The notes: generated from the sequence alone by a model not told the origin. Positions 1 through 5,158 are shown, numbered from the stretch's first letter. The stretch is 5,472 nt of DNA from an uncultured Prevotella sp. (GCA_905372445.1 CAJPPF010000144.1:1-5472), one strand, 5' to 3'. A program made the numbers and translations.

Positions 1-229
1 CTTTACAAGATAGGCTTTGTATCGACAATATCTCTGCGCCAGGGTTATGTCGTCTTTTCGTGCACTTCCGGATGTATGTGAATAAAGTCAACAAAAAGGC
101 TGTTCTGACCGCAAATACAGCCGATATTTGCCAGAACATTGTCCTTCGGTGACGAAAAACGCTTATTTTTGCCATTACATGCAAAGTGTTGATAGTCAGA
201 GTGATAAATGTTTTTGATGTCGAGAAAAA
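1..229. other. Left-edge region with no supported gene
   Basis: No recognisable coding sequence was found on either strand. Short open frames exist (minus strand 45-245, and plus strand starting at 208), but they have no recognisable domain and no typical start context. The only notable signal is TATTTTTG at 164-171, which fits the Bacteroidetes -7 box TAnnTTTG. It has no good TTTG about 19-21 bases upstream and no gene shortly after it, so it is not called as a promoter. Confidence 0.5.
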
Positions 230-251
230 TAGGACACGGTTTCAAGAACTG

Positions 252-339
252 CCGTTTCTTGAGACTAATACCACCGTTTCTTGATGATAAAACCGACCTT
301 TTAAGCGTAAAGAACCACCGCTTCTTGAGAGAAAAAGCA
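252..339 (+). repeat. Degenerate tandem repeat, 22-bp period, about four units
   Basis: The core CCGTTTCTTGAGA starts at 252, a near copy CCGTTTCTTGATG at 274, and CCGCTTCTTGAGA at 318. The spacings are 22 and 44 bases, so a fourth, strongly diverged unit fits exactly at 296. Each unit ends in an A-rich stretch running into ACCA or ACCG. A partial unit in front (230-251) shares the AAGAAC ending and forms an inverted repeat with the first core (TCAAGAA 242-248 against TTCTTGA 256-262). The period is not a multiple of three, so it is not a protein repeat, and there are no spacers of the CRISPR type. Function unknown. Confidence 0.6.
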
Positions 340-674
340 CGGAATGAAGTTTGTTTCTGCTCTTGGCGGTTCCCGAAGAGGTGGTTTTATGCCATGTGGA
401 CTTGACAAATCATTGTCTTTGGTTTTCTATTTCATGAAAAATCGCGAAGATGAATTTTCTTCACAATACTTCAATTCATTACCCTGGTGCGGAATGTTTT
501 TTCCACGATAAACAGTGTTTTTAATGATTGATTGCCCATGGCGGAATGTGATGAATCACACACATATGGTTCACGCTATTTCCCGGTAGACGCAAAGAAA
601 GTCTTTAGAGAAAAACTTATACCGAATTCGCGTATATAAATAAGGTGAAGGTATGAGGTAGATGCTACCGTTTG
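340..674. other. Non-coding stretch with small inverted repeats
   Basis: No gene is supported here. Visible structure: an inverted, weakly matching copy of the repeat core near 361-388; a 10-bp palindrome TTTCATGAAA at 430-439; a 7-bp inverted repeat ATGAATT (450-456) / AATTCAT (473-479); and the dyad at 547-560 listed separately. None can be assigned a role from sequence alone. Confidence 0.5.
547..560. promoter_or_regulatory. Inverted repeat, possible operator (TGTGAT-GA-ATCACA)
   Basis: Two perfect 6-base half sites TGTGAT and ATCACA are separated by two bases. The half sites resemble those bound by Crp/Fnr-type regulators, although the spacing is shorter than in the classical Crp site. 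It lies about 115 bases upstream of the -33 box proposed for the NigD-like gene. A 6-base dyad can arise by chance, so this is tentative. Confidence 0.2.
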
Positions 675-705
675 TTTGATGTAGTATTGTGTAATTGTAT
701 GTTGG
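675..705 (+). promoter_or_regulatory. Candidate Bacteroidetes-type promoter for the NigD-like gene
   Basis: TTTG at 675-678 matches the -33 element. It is followed after 19 bases by TATGTTGG at 698-705, which matches the -7 element TAnnTTTG at five of six fixed positions. Transcription would begin near 712 and leave a leader of about 90 bases before the ATG at 804. This is the best promoter seen upstream of the four-gene block. It was found by eye. Confidence 0.4.
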
Positions 706-803
706 AATGAAATCTTTTTTGGGTTGAAATGAAAAAAAATGAGAAACGATGCAAGATTTTCCGCTTTTTGGTGTTTAGCTAAATAACAAACAATAGAAGC
801 AAT

Positions 804-1535
804 ATGAAAACACTAAGAATGACAGCCTTATGCGTGGCTTTGGCAACCACTATAGGAATCACTTCCTCATGTTCGAACGACGACAACTACGACTGGAAGA
901 TGCTCCGTCCGACGGCACTCGTCACCGTATATCCGTCAGACAATAGCACTTTCCTATTGCAGTTGGATAACAAAACGACACTCGTGCCTACGAATATAAA
1001 GAAGTCGCCCTTTGGCGATAAGGTGGTAAGGGCATTGGTGAATTACAACGAAGAAGACAATAAGGACAATATGCGCAATGTGCACATCAACTGGATTGAC
1101 AGCATACGCACGAAAGAGCCTGTAATATGTCATAGTAATGAAGAAGCTGCGAAATACGGCAATGACCCGATAGAGATTATTAAGGACTGGGTGACTGTGG
1201 CAGAAGATGGGTATATCACACTACGCATCCGCACGAAATGGGGACCAACACGCAAGCCGCATGTAATAAATCTGCTGTCGGGGCTTAATGCGACAGATGC
1301 TTACGAAATGGAACTGCGCCACGATGCTAAGGGTGAGACAGAGGGAGTATGGGGCGATGCTCTGATAGCATTCAACATAAATAAACTCGCTGCGGGCGAC
1401 AAAGAAAAAACTATTAAGTTGAAATGGAAATCGTTTGTAGGAGAGAAATCCATTGAGTTTAAGCTGTCTATGCACAGCAAACCTGCAATAAAAGAAGGTG
1501 AAGCCAAGGCAATGATGACATCTTTCATAAAATAA
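804..1535 (+). CDS. NigD-like lipoprotein
   Basis: The 243-residue product begins with a lipoprotein signal peptide: basic MKTLR, a hydrophobic stretch, and lipobox ITSSC with the modified Cys at residue 23. The mature protein starts CSNDDNYD, an acidic start similar to Bacteroidetes surface-export signals, so it is probably outer-membrane anchored and may face outward. Residues about 33-85 (RPTALVTVYPSD, FLLQLDNKTTLVP) resemble the NigD N-terminal OB-like domain. Residues about 95-225 resemble its C-terminal beta-sandwich, including IIKDWVTVAEDGYITLRI, the NLLSG segment, LRHDAKGE near 171-178 and WGDALIAFNI near 183-192. Length fits the family. NigD-like proteins are widespread in Bacteroidales and have no proven biochemical activity. 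The gene lies 146 bases upstream of a second lipoprotein and on the same strand as the sigma/anti-sigma pair, which suggests co-regulation but does not prove it. The family call is firm; the role is not known. Confidence 0.85.
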   Translation: MKTLRMTALCVALATTIGITSSCSNDDNYDWKMLRPTALVTVYPSDNSTFLLQLDNKTTLVPTNIKKSPFGDKVVRALVNYNEEDNKDNMRNVHINWIDSIRTKEPVICHSNEEAAKYGNDPIEIIKDWVTVAEDGYITLRIRTKWGPTRKPHVINLLSGLNATDAYEMELRHDAKGETEGVWGDALIAFNINKLAAGDKEKTIKLKWKSFVGEKSIEFKLSMHSKPAIKEGEAKAMMTSFIK

Positions 1536-1553
1536 TTTTCCGATTTCGTGCAA

Positions 1554-1612
1554 GGTTTTATACCCAGTTGTATTTAACACAAATAGAATGACCGACTGGG
1601 GTTGACGAAACC
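1554..1612 (+). other. Intergenic stem-loop between the two lipoprotein genes
   Basis: CCCAGTTG (1563-1570) pairs with CGACTGGG (1593-1600, one G-U pair), and an outer stem GGTTT (1554-1558) / AAACC (1608-1612) can close around it. No T-tract follows, so it is not a standard intrinsic terminator. TTGACG (1602-1607) followed by an AT-rich stretch with TATGAT lies just downstream. It resembles a sigma-70 promoter of the E. coli kind, which Bacteroidetes do not normally use. The element could affect mRNA stability or be a transcription-factor or ECF target. Its role is unresolved. Confidence 0.35.
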
Positions 1613-1681
1613 GCGCGTTTAATAATATGATAATATCAGAAATATACTTTATAATACAATTTATTTAAACAATTATTTTAC

Positions 1682-2233
1682 ATGAAATCAATTAAATTTC
1701 TTACCTTTGCAGTAGTTTCACTCTGCGCAGTATTTTTCGTTGCATCATGCAGCAAGGATGATGATGGATTAACAGTATTGAAATTTTCGCCAGCCAAGAC
1801 AGACCTTCTGGTAGGTGGCACACAGAACGTAACAGTGACCGGTGGTACTGCTCCTTATAAGGTTACAGTGAGCGACCAGAAGCTGGCAACTGCCAAAGTT
1901 GACAAGAATGTTATTACGTTGACAGGAGTAAAAGCCGGTAAGGTGAACGTTGTTGTGACCGATCAGAACAAGAAAACCGGTACATTCATGGTTGAGGTGA
2001 AGGAAATGCTGGCAGAGAAGAGCATGGTCGAGGTGAAGACCGGCAAGGAAATGGCAGTGAAGATAAATGGTGGTACTGCTCCTTATACAGCTACAGTGAA
2101 AGACATGAAAGTGGCTACTGCTACCGTTGACGGTGCGAAGGTGACAATCAAAGGCGTCAAGGCAGGTAAGACTACTGTCACAGTGACAGATAAGAACAAG
2201 CTGACGACAATGATAGCAGTGACGGTAAAATAA
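1682..2233 (+). CDS. Small lipoprotein with two tandem Ig-like (Big_2-like) repeats
   Basis: The 183-residue product has a signal peptide ending in VASC with the lipidated Cys at residue 23. It is followed by SKDDDG, a close match to the K-(D/E)2 type lipoprotein export signal, so the protein is probably displayed on the cell surface. The rest is two repeats of about 70 residues (about 40-108 and 113-183). Both contain GGTAPY (54-59 and 130-135), a VAT/AKVD or ATVDG segment, GVKAGK (82-87 and 158-163) and VTDxNK (92-97 and 168-173). This GTAPY / GxxxGxxxVTVTD pattern is typical of bacterial Ig-like or cadherin-like beta-sandwich modules of the Big_2 kind, used as spacers or adhesive domains. 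There are no catalytic residues. It sits 87 bases before the preferred sigma-factor start, on the same strand. Binding partner unknown; a structural or ligand role is inferred. Confidence 0.8.
   Translation: MKSIKFLTFAVVSLCAVFFVASCSKDDDGLTVLKFSPAKTDLLVGGTQNVTVTGGTAPYKVTVSDQKLATAKVDKNVITLTGVKAGKVNVVVTDQNKKTGTFMVEVKEMLAEKSMVEVKTGKEMAVKINGGTAPYTATVKDMKVATATVDGAKVTIKGVKAGKTTVTVTDKNKLTTMIAVTVK
1841..2087 (+). repeat. Internal duplication marked by a 19-bp exact DNA repeat
   Basis: GGTGGTACTGCTCCTTATA occurs at 1841-1859 and again at 2069-2087, 228 bases (76 codons) apart, inside the Ig-like lipoprotein gene. It encodes the GGTAPY turn in both modules. Identity at wobble positions suggests a fairly recent duplication or gene conversion. 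It could also mediate module loss or gain by recombination. Confidence 0.75.
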
Positions 2234-2248
2234 AAAACATACGTATAA

Positions 2249-2297
2249 AAAGAGGAATACGGCAGCCGATAAGCCGTCATGCGGCTGTCGCCTCTTT
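2249..2297 (+). terminator. Hairpin between the Ig-like lipoprotein and the sigma-factor gene
   Basis: AAAGAGG (2249-2255) pairs with CCTCTTT (2291-2297), and CAGCCG (2263-2268) pairs with CGGCTG (2282-2287), leaving a 13-base loop and a small internal loop. A weak pyrimidine run (GCTTCTTCC) follows instead of a clean T-tract. It could act as a weak terminator or attenuator that lowers sigma expression relative to the lipoprotein, or as a processing or stability element. The ATG at 2279 lies at the loop/stem boundary, which argues against its use as the sigma start. Confidence 0.5.
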
Positions 2298-2320
2298 GCT
2301 TCTTCCTACATAGTGCTAAT

Positions 2321-2872
2321 ATGGTTCCTGCAGACAAGGATGATGAAAAATCTCTTATCACACTCGCATGCGAGGGTAACGGGCTGGCGACACACACGCT
2401 GTATCGCCTGCACGTGAGGTATCTCACCGCAATCTGTAGTCGTTACGTAGCAAACAAGGAAGATGTGAAAGACGTGCTGCAATCGTCGTTTCTGAAGATT
2501 TTCACATCGTTGGACTCGTTCGAATACCGTGGCACCGGTTCATTAAGGGCATGGATGGTAAGAGTGGTGGTAAACGAATCACTGCGATTCATGAAGTCGC
2601 AGAGCAGGCTGACCTTTGAGGAACTGCCCGAGCAGTATAATGCCAGCGATGAGGAGCCGGACACGTCGGACATTCCCACGGCAATGATTCATGAGGCAAT
2701 AAGGCAGTTGCCCGATGGATACAGAACTATTTTCAACTTATACGTCATTGAAGAGAAAAGTCATAAAGAGATAGCATCGATGCTCAATATAAAGGAGAGC
2801 ACATCAGCATCGCAGCTGCACAGAGCCAAAGCTATGCTGGCTGCAAAACTTAAAAATATAGCACTTGACTGA
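2321..2872 (+). CDS. ECF-type RNA polymerase sigma factor (ECF21/Das1-like)
   Basis: The 183-residue product is a two-domain extracytoplasmic-function sigma factor that directs RNA polymerase to a small set of promoters. Region 2 covers about residues 24-93: LYRLHVRYLTAICSRYV, the conserved DVKDVLQSSFLKIF motif of region 2.2, then FEYRGTGSLRAWMVRVVVNESLRF. A short acidic linker (about 100-120) leads to region 4 at about 122-178, with LPDGYRTIFNLYVIEEKSH, KEIASMLNI and the recognition helix ending TSASQLHRAK. The frame extends to an ATG at 2279, but that would add a non-conserved MRLSPLCFFLHSAN and places the start inside a hairpin, so 2321 is preferred. The stop is one base from the ATG of the anti-sigma-like barrel protein, which indicates translational coupling and a cognate pair. 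Assignment to ECF21 is by resemblance and by the partner type. Confidence 0.9.
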   Translation: MVPADKDDEKSLITLACEGNGLATHTLYRLHVRYLTAICSRYVANKEDVKDVLQSSFLKIFTSLDSFEYRGTGSLRAWMVRVVVNESLRFMKSQSRLTFEELPEQYNASDEEPDTSDIPTAMIHEAIRQLPDGYRTIFNLYVIEEKSHKEIASMLNIKESTSASQLHRAKAMLAAKLKNIALD

Positions 2873-2873
2873 T

Positions 2874-4163
2874 ATGAATGAAGACTGGTTGAAAGATATT
2901 CACGACCGCATGGCAGACTTCGAAATGGAGGAACCTGCCGGTTTGTGGGAGGAGTTGCATCTTAATGACAATAAAGTGCAGGCTCCAAAGCAGAAACAGA
3001 CAATGTGGCTCTTGCCACGTCGTCTGGCAGCTGTTGCAGTAGTATTGGTTGGAATGTTTGCCGGCTATCATTTTCTGACAGATACATCTATATATAATAA
3101 GGTGGAGAAAACGGACGGAGTTGCCAAAACAACCGCAGGCAGCACGTCGAAAGGTGCAGATGCTGTAGAGCAACAGTTGAAGACATCGCTTGCAGATAGA
3201 CTTGTGGCAAAAGCAACAGGCATAGGCATGGACGGAATGATGCAGACGGTGATGCCCGACGTCACTGACAGTACAGAGGTGGAAGTGGCACAGCATCAAG
3301 AAACGACGGTGGTTGCTGAAAGTCATGACGACGCTGACAACAACTCAAACAATGCAGAAGGCGACAGGAAAGAGCCGAAGAGAAATCGTGATACCTATAA
3401 TACCGACCGCCAGATAGCATATAACGACCATTTGTATGCGCGGGCAGGAGTGGAGACTTCAAGCCGTGTCACAGTAGGACTATACACAAGTGGTGCAACC
3501 AGTTATAATCACTCTGCAACAAGCGACGGCGTATCTGACATGCCGGTGAGCGGTCCGCAAGGAGCAGACTGGGCTGACGACGCACTATTGGGAATACTTC
3601 TCTACAACCAGGGGAAGGACATCAACATGAAAGTAAAACACCATTTGCCATTGACTACGGGCGTCAGCATGGGATACCAGTTGAACGACCGTCTGAGCGT
3701 AGAGACAGGAGTTGTGTATACCTTGCTCGCGTCAGACTTCTCGGACGGTAGCCACAGTAATCATATTACCGGGAACCAGAGACTGCATTATGTAGGTGTG
3801 CCATTGAGTATGAAGTATAATGTGATACCACGAAAGCGGTTCACCGTATACACATCGGCAGGAATGACTATCGCAAAATGTGTGTCGGGCAGTATCGACA
3901 GGTCGTATGTCGTAGGTCATAGGAGTAGTGAGAAGAAGGAAAAGGAAACAGTGGATGAGAAACCTATGCAGGTGTCGCTCAAGGCGGGAGTAGGACTTCA
4001 ATATAACATATCCGATGTCTTCGGAGTATACGCTGAGCCTGGATTAGCCTATCACTTTGCCGACAACTCGTCGCTGAATACAATTTATAAAGACAAACCA
4101 CTTAATTTAAATATAAACATTGGGTTAAGGTTAACTTTTGGAAAAAAATCTATACCAAGATAA
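2874..4163 (+). CDS. Dual membrane-spanning anti-sigma factor with C-terminal outer-membrane beta-barrel (Dma-like)
   Basis: The 429-residue product has four parts. Residues 1-48 are a cytoplasmic segment (MNEDWLKDIHDRMADFE, EEPAGLWEEL) of the kind found in Bacteroidales proteins encoded after ECF sigma genes, presumed to bind the sigma factor. One transmembrane helix follows at about 51-67 (LAAVAVVLVGMFAGY) behind basic PRR, giving N-in topology. Residues about 70-195 are a polar, low-complexity linker rich in D, N, T, S and E. From about 198 on is a PorT-like barrel: RVTVGLYTSG, then HLPLTTGVSMGYQLNDRLSV, RLHYVGVPLSMKYN, FTVYTSAGMTIAKCVSG and the last strand LNINIGLRLTFGK. Such an arrangement crosses both membranes, as shown for Dma1 of B. 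thetaiotaomicron, which controls its ECF21 sigma Das1 and vesiculation. A TTG at 2865 would add three residues and overlap the sigma gene; the ATG at 2874 gives the usual MNEDW start. The signal sensed is unknown. Confidence 0.85.
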   Translation: MNEDWLKDIHDRMADFEMEEPAGLWEELHLNDNKVQAPKQKQTMWLLPRRLAAVAVVLVGMFAGYHFLTDTSIYNKVEKTDGVAKTTAGSTSKGADAVEQQLKTSLADRLVAKATGIGMDGMMQTVMPDVTDSTEVEVAQHQETTVVAESHDDADNNSNNAEGDRKEPKRNRDTYNTDRQIAYNDHLYARAGVETSSRVTVGLYTSGATSYNHSATSDGVSDMPVSGPQGADWADDALLGILLYNQGKDINMKVKHHLPLTTGVSMGYQLNDRLSVETGVVYTLLASDFSDGSHSNHITGNQRLHYVGVPLSMKYNVIPRKRFTVYTSAGMTIAKCVSGSIDRSYVVGHRSSEKKEKETVDEKPMQVSLKAGVGLQYNISDVFGVYAEPGLAYHFADNSSLNTIYKDKPLNLNINIGLRLTFGKKSIPR

Positions 4164-4268
4164 CACACGTGAGTGTTAAGAATGACAATAGTAGTATTGT
4201 CGTAACGTGCGACGTGATTAAAGGCTATGCAACGTGTTCATATATGCATCCGCACGGCATAACACTCA
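4161..4268 (+). ncRNA. Foldable 3' region after the anti-sigma gene
   Basis: TGAGTGTTA (4170-4178) is exactly complementary to TAACACTCA (4260-4268). Inside it are a hairpin GACAATA / TATTGTC (4184-4190, 4195-4201, loop GTAG) and a second arm CGTGCG (4206-4211) / CGCACG (4251-4256) holding ATGCA / TGCAT (4227-4231, 4245-4249). The intrinsic terminator begins six bases later. ACGTG occurs four times (4167, 4205, 4212, 4232). An alternative local hairpin TAACAC / GTGTTA (4161-4166, 4173-4178) uses the stop codon. This may be a structured 3' UTR or a 3'-derived small RNA. No known RNA family was recognised. Confidence 0.4.
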
Positions 4269-4273
4269 TTAAT

Positions 4274-4301
4274 GCTCCCCTCAAGCGAGGGGAGCTTTTT
4301 T
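4274..4301 (+). terminator. Intrinsic terminator of the sigma/anti-sigma unit
   Basis: A perfect 9-bp stem GCTCCCCTC (4274-4282) / GAGGGGAGC (4287-4295) with the four-base loop AAGC is followed directly by six T. This is a textbook rho-independent terminator about 110 bases after the anti-sigma stop codon. Confidence 0.92.
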
Positions 4302-4465
4302 ATTGTAATCATGCATTAACCTGTGTTATGTTTCCTACTACCCCGTTTTTTGCTCTTTTCGCCTTGCTATTGATTGATTTGGAATTAAGTTAAGGTGACG
4401 TAATGTTGACTGTCGGAGTACAAAAATAATTAGTTTTAGGTATTGCGAGGGTATGTGGATTTATC
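4302..4465. other. Spacer with a possible minus-strand -7 box
   Basis: No gene is seen. CAAAAATA at 4421-4428 reads TATTTTTG on the minus strand, a fit to the Bacteroidetes -7 box, but no minus-strand gene follows it leftward. With the plus-strand box downstream it creates the inverted repeat GTACAAA (4418-4424) / TTTGTAC (4470-4476). Confidence 0.35.
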
Positions 4466-4473
4466 TACCTTTG
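4442..4473 (+). promoter_or_regulatory. Promoter-like boxes upstream of the pseudogene
   Basis: TACCTTTG at 4466-4473 is a perfect match to TAnnTTTG, with ATTG (4442-4445, one mismatch to TTTG) 20 bases before it. Transcription would start near 4480, about 27 bases before the ATG at 4507. The placement fits the start of the decayed reading frame downstream. Confidence 0.5.
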
Positions 4474-4506
4474 TACATGCAGATAATAAGCTTCGTTATC
4501 CATATT

Positions 4507-4739
4507 ATGGAAGTATTTTCTTTATAAAAGACTTGTTAAGTACGGAGCTCTAATCATTGGTGTAGCCAGTGTCGTGGCAAATACAACCGGCATTCAGCCG
4601 ATAGGCGATGTTGCCTCTGGGTAAGAATATAGGAAATAAAGCATGGTACGACCTGCAGGAGTGTAGAATATCAGGCGAGCATATCGCGAATGGTATTTAC
4701 CTATATCAGAGGAAGAAGATGATTTTCAACAAAGAGTAA
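4507..4739 (+). pseudogene. Decayed secreted protein: signal peptide plus C-terminal sorting-like domain
   Basis: ATG at 4507 opens only a five-codon frame, but skipping one G at 4509/4510 gives MKYFLYKRLVKYGALIIGVA and then SVVANTTGIQPIGDVASG. That is a basic n-region, a hydrophobic core and a VVA-type cleavage site, so it looks like a signal peptide. This frame (4511-4621) ends at TAA 4622. Skipping the T at 4622 continues as KNIGNKAWYDLQECRISGE and HIANGIYLYQRKKMIFNKE, stop at 4737-4739. The second part closely resembles the C-terminal domain common in Prevotella cell-surface and secreted proteins, usually YDLQGRR...GIYI..GKK. Here GR has become EC, a further sign of decay. The repaired protein would be only about 77 residues, so the central part of a larger gene may have been deleted. 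The C-terminal part is the firmer evidence; the joining of both parts is inferred. Confidence 0.55.
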
Positions 4740-4765
4740 ATAATTTCTTTTCTACATATGCCAAC

Positions 4766-4826
4766 TTTATAGGGGTGGTCTGCCAGTTTGCATACGCAAG
4801 CGTAAGTGTAGACTCCCCCTTATAAA
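4766..4826 (+). other. Long imperfect hairpin, 61 nt
   Basis: TTTATA GGGG (4766-4775) pairs with CCCC T TATAAA (4816-4826, one bulged T). After a T/C mismatch, GGTCT (4777-4781) pairs with AGACT (4810-4814, one G-U pair). The tip forms TACG (4793-4796) / CGTA (4801-4804) with loop CAAG. It starts 27 bases after the pseudogene stop. It could be the 5' domain of a small RNA that ends at the terminator near 5013, or the remains of a mobile-element end. No family was recognised. Confidence 0.45.
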
Positions 4827-4985
4827 ACAAAAGATTCCCAAAAGGGTTATCAGATTCTGTGTTATCAACGTATGACATACGACTCGTCAGGTATTAAACG
4901 CAGGAAACAGAATAGAGGTTAATATGACCACAAGAGAATAGGCAGCGGTCTGATTCTTGTTTTTTACATAATGTGATAATAATTG

Positions 4986-5013
4986 CCGCAGAAGTGTCTT
5001 CTGCGGTTTTTTT
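4986..5013 (+). terminator. Intrinsic terminator, plus strand
   Basis: A perfect 9-bp stem CCGCAGAAG (4986-4994) / CTTCTGCGG (4998-5006) with loop TGT is followed by seven T (5007-5013). It lies about 250 bases after the pseudogene stop with no convincing plus-strand gene between. It may be the original terminator of the decayed gene or the end of a small RNA. Confidence 0.9.
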
Positions 5014-5073
5014 GTGCGTGATAGATAGTCGTGGGGCTGAGTGCTCTACCTGCGCAATTGACCTATGTGAATG

Positions 5074-5123
5074 AAAAAACGACCCTAATAGTGAGTGAAA
5101 AACACTATTAGAAGTCGTCTTTT
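5074..5123. terminator. Bidirectional intrinsic terminator
   Basis: ACGAC (5079-5083) pairs with GTCGT (5114-5118) and CTAATAGTG (5085-5093) pairs with CACTATTAG (5103-5111), with a C/AA internal loop and a nine-base loop. On the minus strand the stem is followed by six T; on the plus strand by C and four T. It separates the plus-strand pseudogene region from the minus-strand unit at the right edge, and is strongest in the minus direction. Confidence 0.8.
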
Positions 5124-5127
5124 ATGT

Positions 5128-5158
5128 GATGTGGATGCCTCGCCGTGGCAACCACATC
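5128..5158. other. Strong stem-loop next to the bidirectional terminator
   Basis: GATGTGG (5128-5134) pairs with CCACATC (5152-5158) and TGCC (5136-5139) with GGCA (5147-5150), separated by a single A/A mismatch. Only CTTTATCC follows, so termination would be weak. On the minus strand the same sequence also holds an ATG, 7 bases after AGGAGG, that opens an 11-codon frame (5157-5122, MWLPRRGIHIT). That frame is probably fortuitous. Confidence 0.5.

Noticed and set aside
45..245. 66-codon minus-strand open frame
   Set aside because: No domain, no promoter and no neighbour to support it; it overlaps the repeat edge.
252..339. CRISPR array
   Set aside because: The repeats are short, uneven and adjacent at a 22-bp period without unique spacers, and no cas genes are present.
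208..405. 65-codon plus-strand open frame with repeated RFL residues
   Set aside because: It reads across the 22-bp repeat, which explains the recurring residues. Period 22 is not in frame and no family is recognisable.
1702..1709. TACCTTTG, a perfect -7 box match
   Set aside because: It lies inside the signal-peptide codons of the Ig-like lipoprotein (L-T-F), has no TTTG at the right distance, and a start there would remove the signal peptide.
2279..2320. Longer sigma-factor start at 2279
   Set aside because: The 14 extra residues do not look like an ECF N-terminus and the codon lies in a stem-loop; 2321 gives a normal family length.
2865..2873. TTG start for the anti-sigma protein
   Set aside because: It overlaps the sigma stop and adds only MTD; the ATG at 2874 gives the MNEDW start expected for this family.
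4169..4393. 74-codon plus-strand frame starting with GTG
   Set aside because: It runs through the perfect terminator at 4274-4301 and the structured 3' region, so it is not coding.
5030..5070. tRNA-like segment on the minus strand (GGTAGAGCACTCAG)
   Set aside because: It resembles a D-arm and part of an anticodon arm only. No T-arm, acceptor stem or matching anticodon stem can be found.
5122..5157. Minus-strand 11-codon frame after AGGAGG (MWLPRRGIHIT)
   Set aside because: A Shine-Dalgarno match means little in Bacteroidetes, and the frame is confined to a hairpin with no downstream gene it could control.
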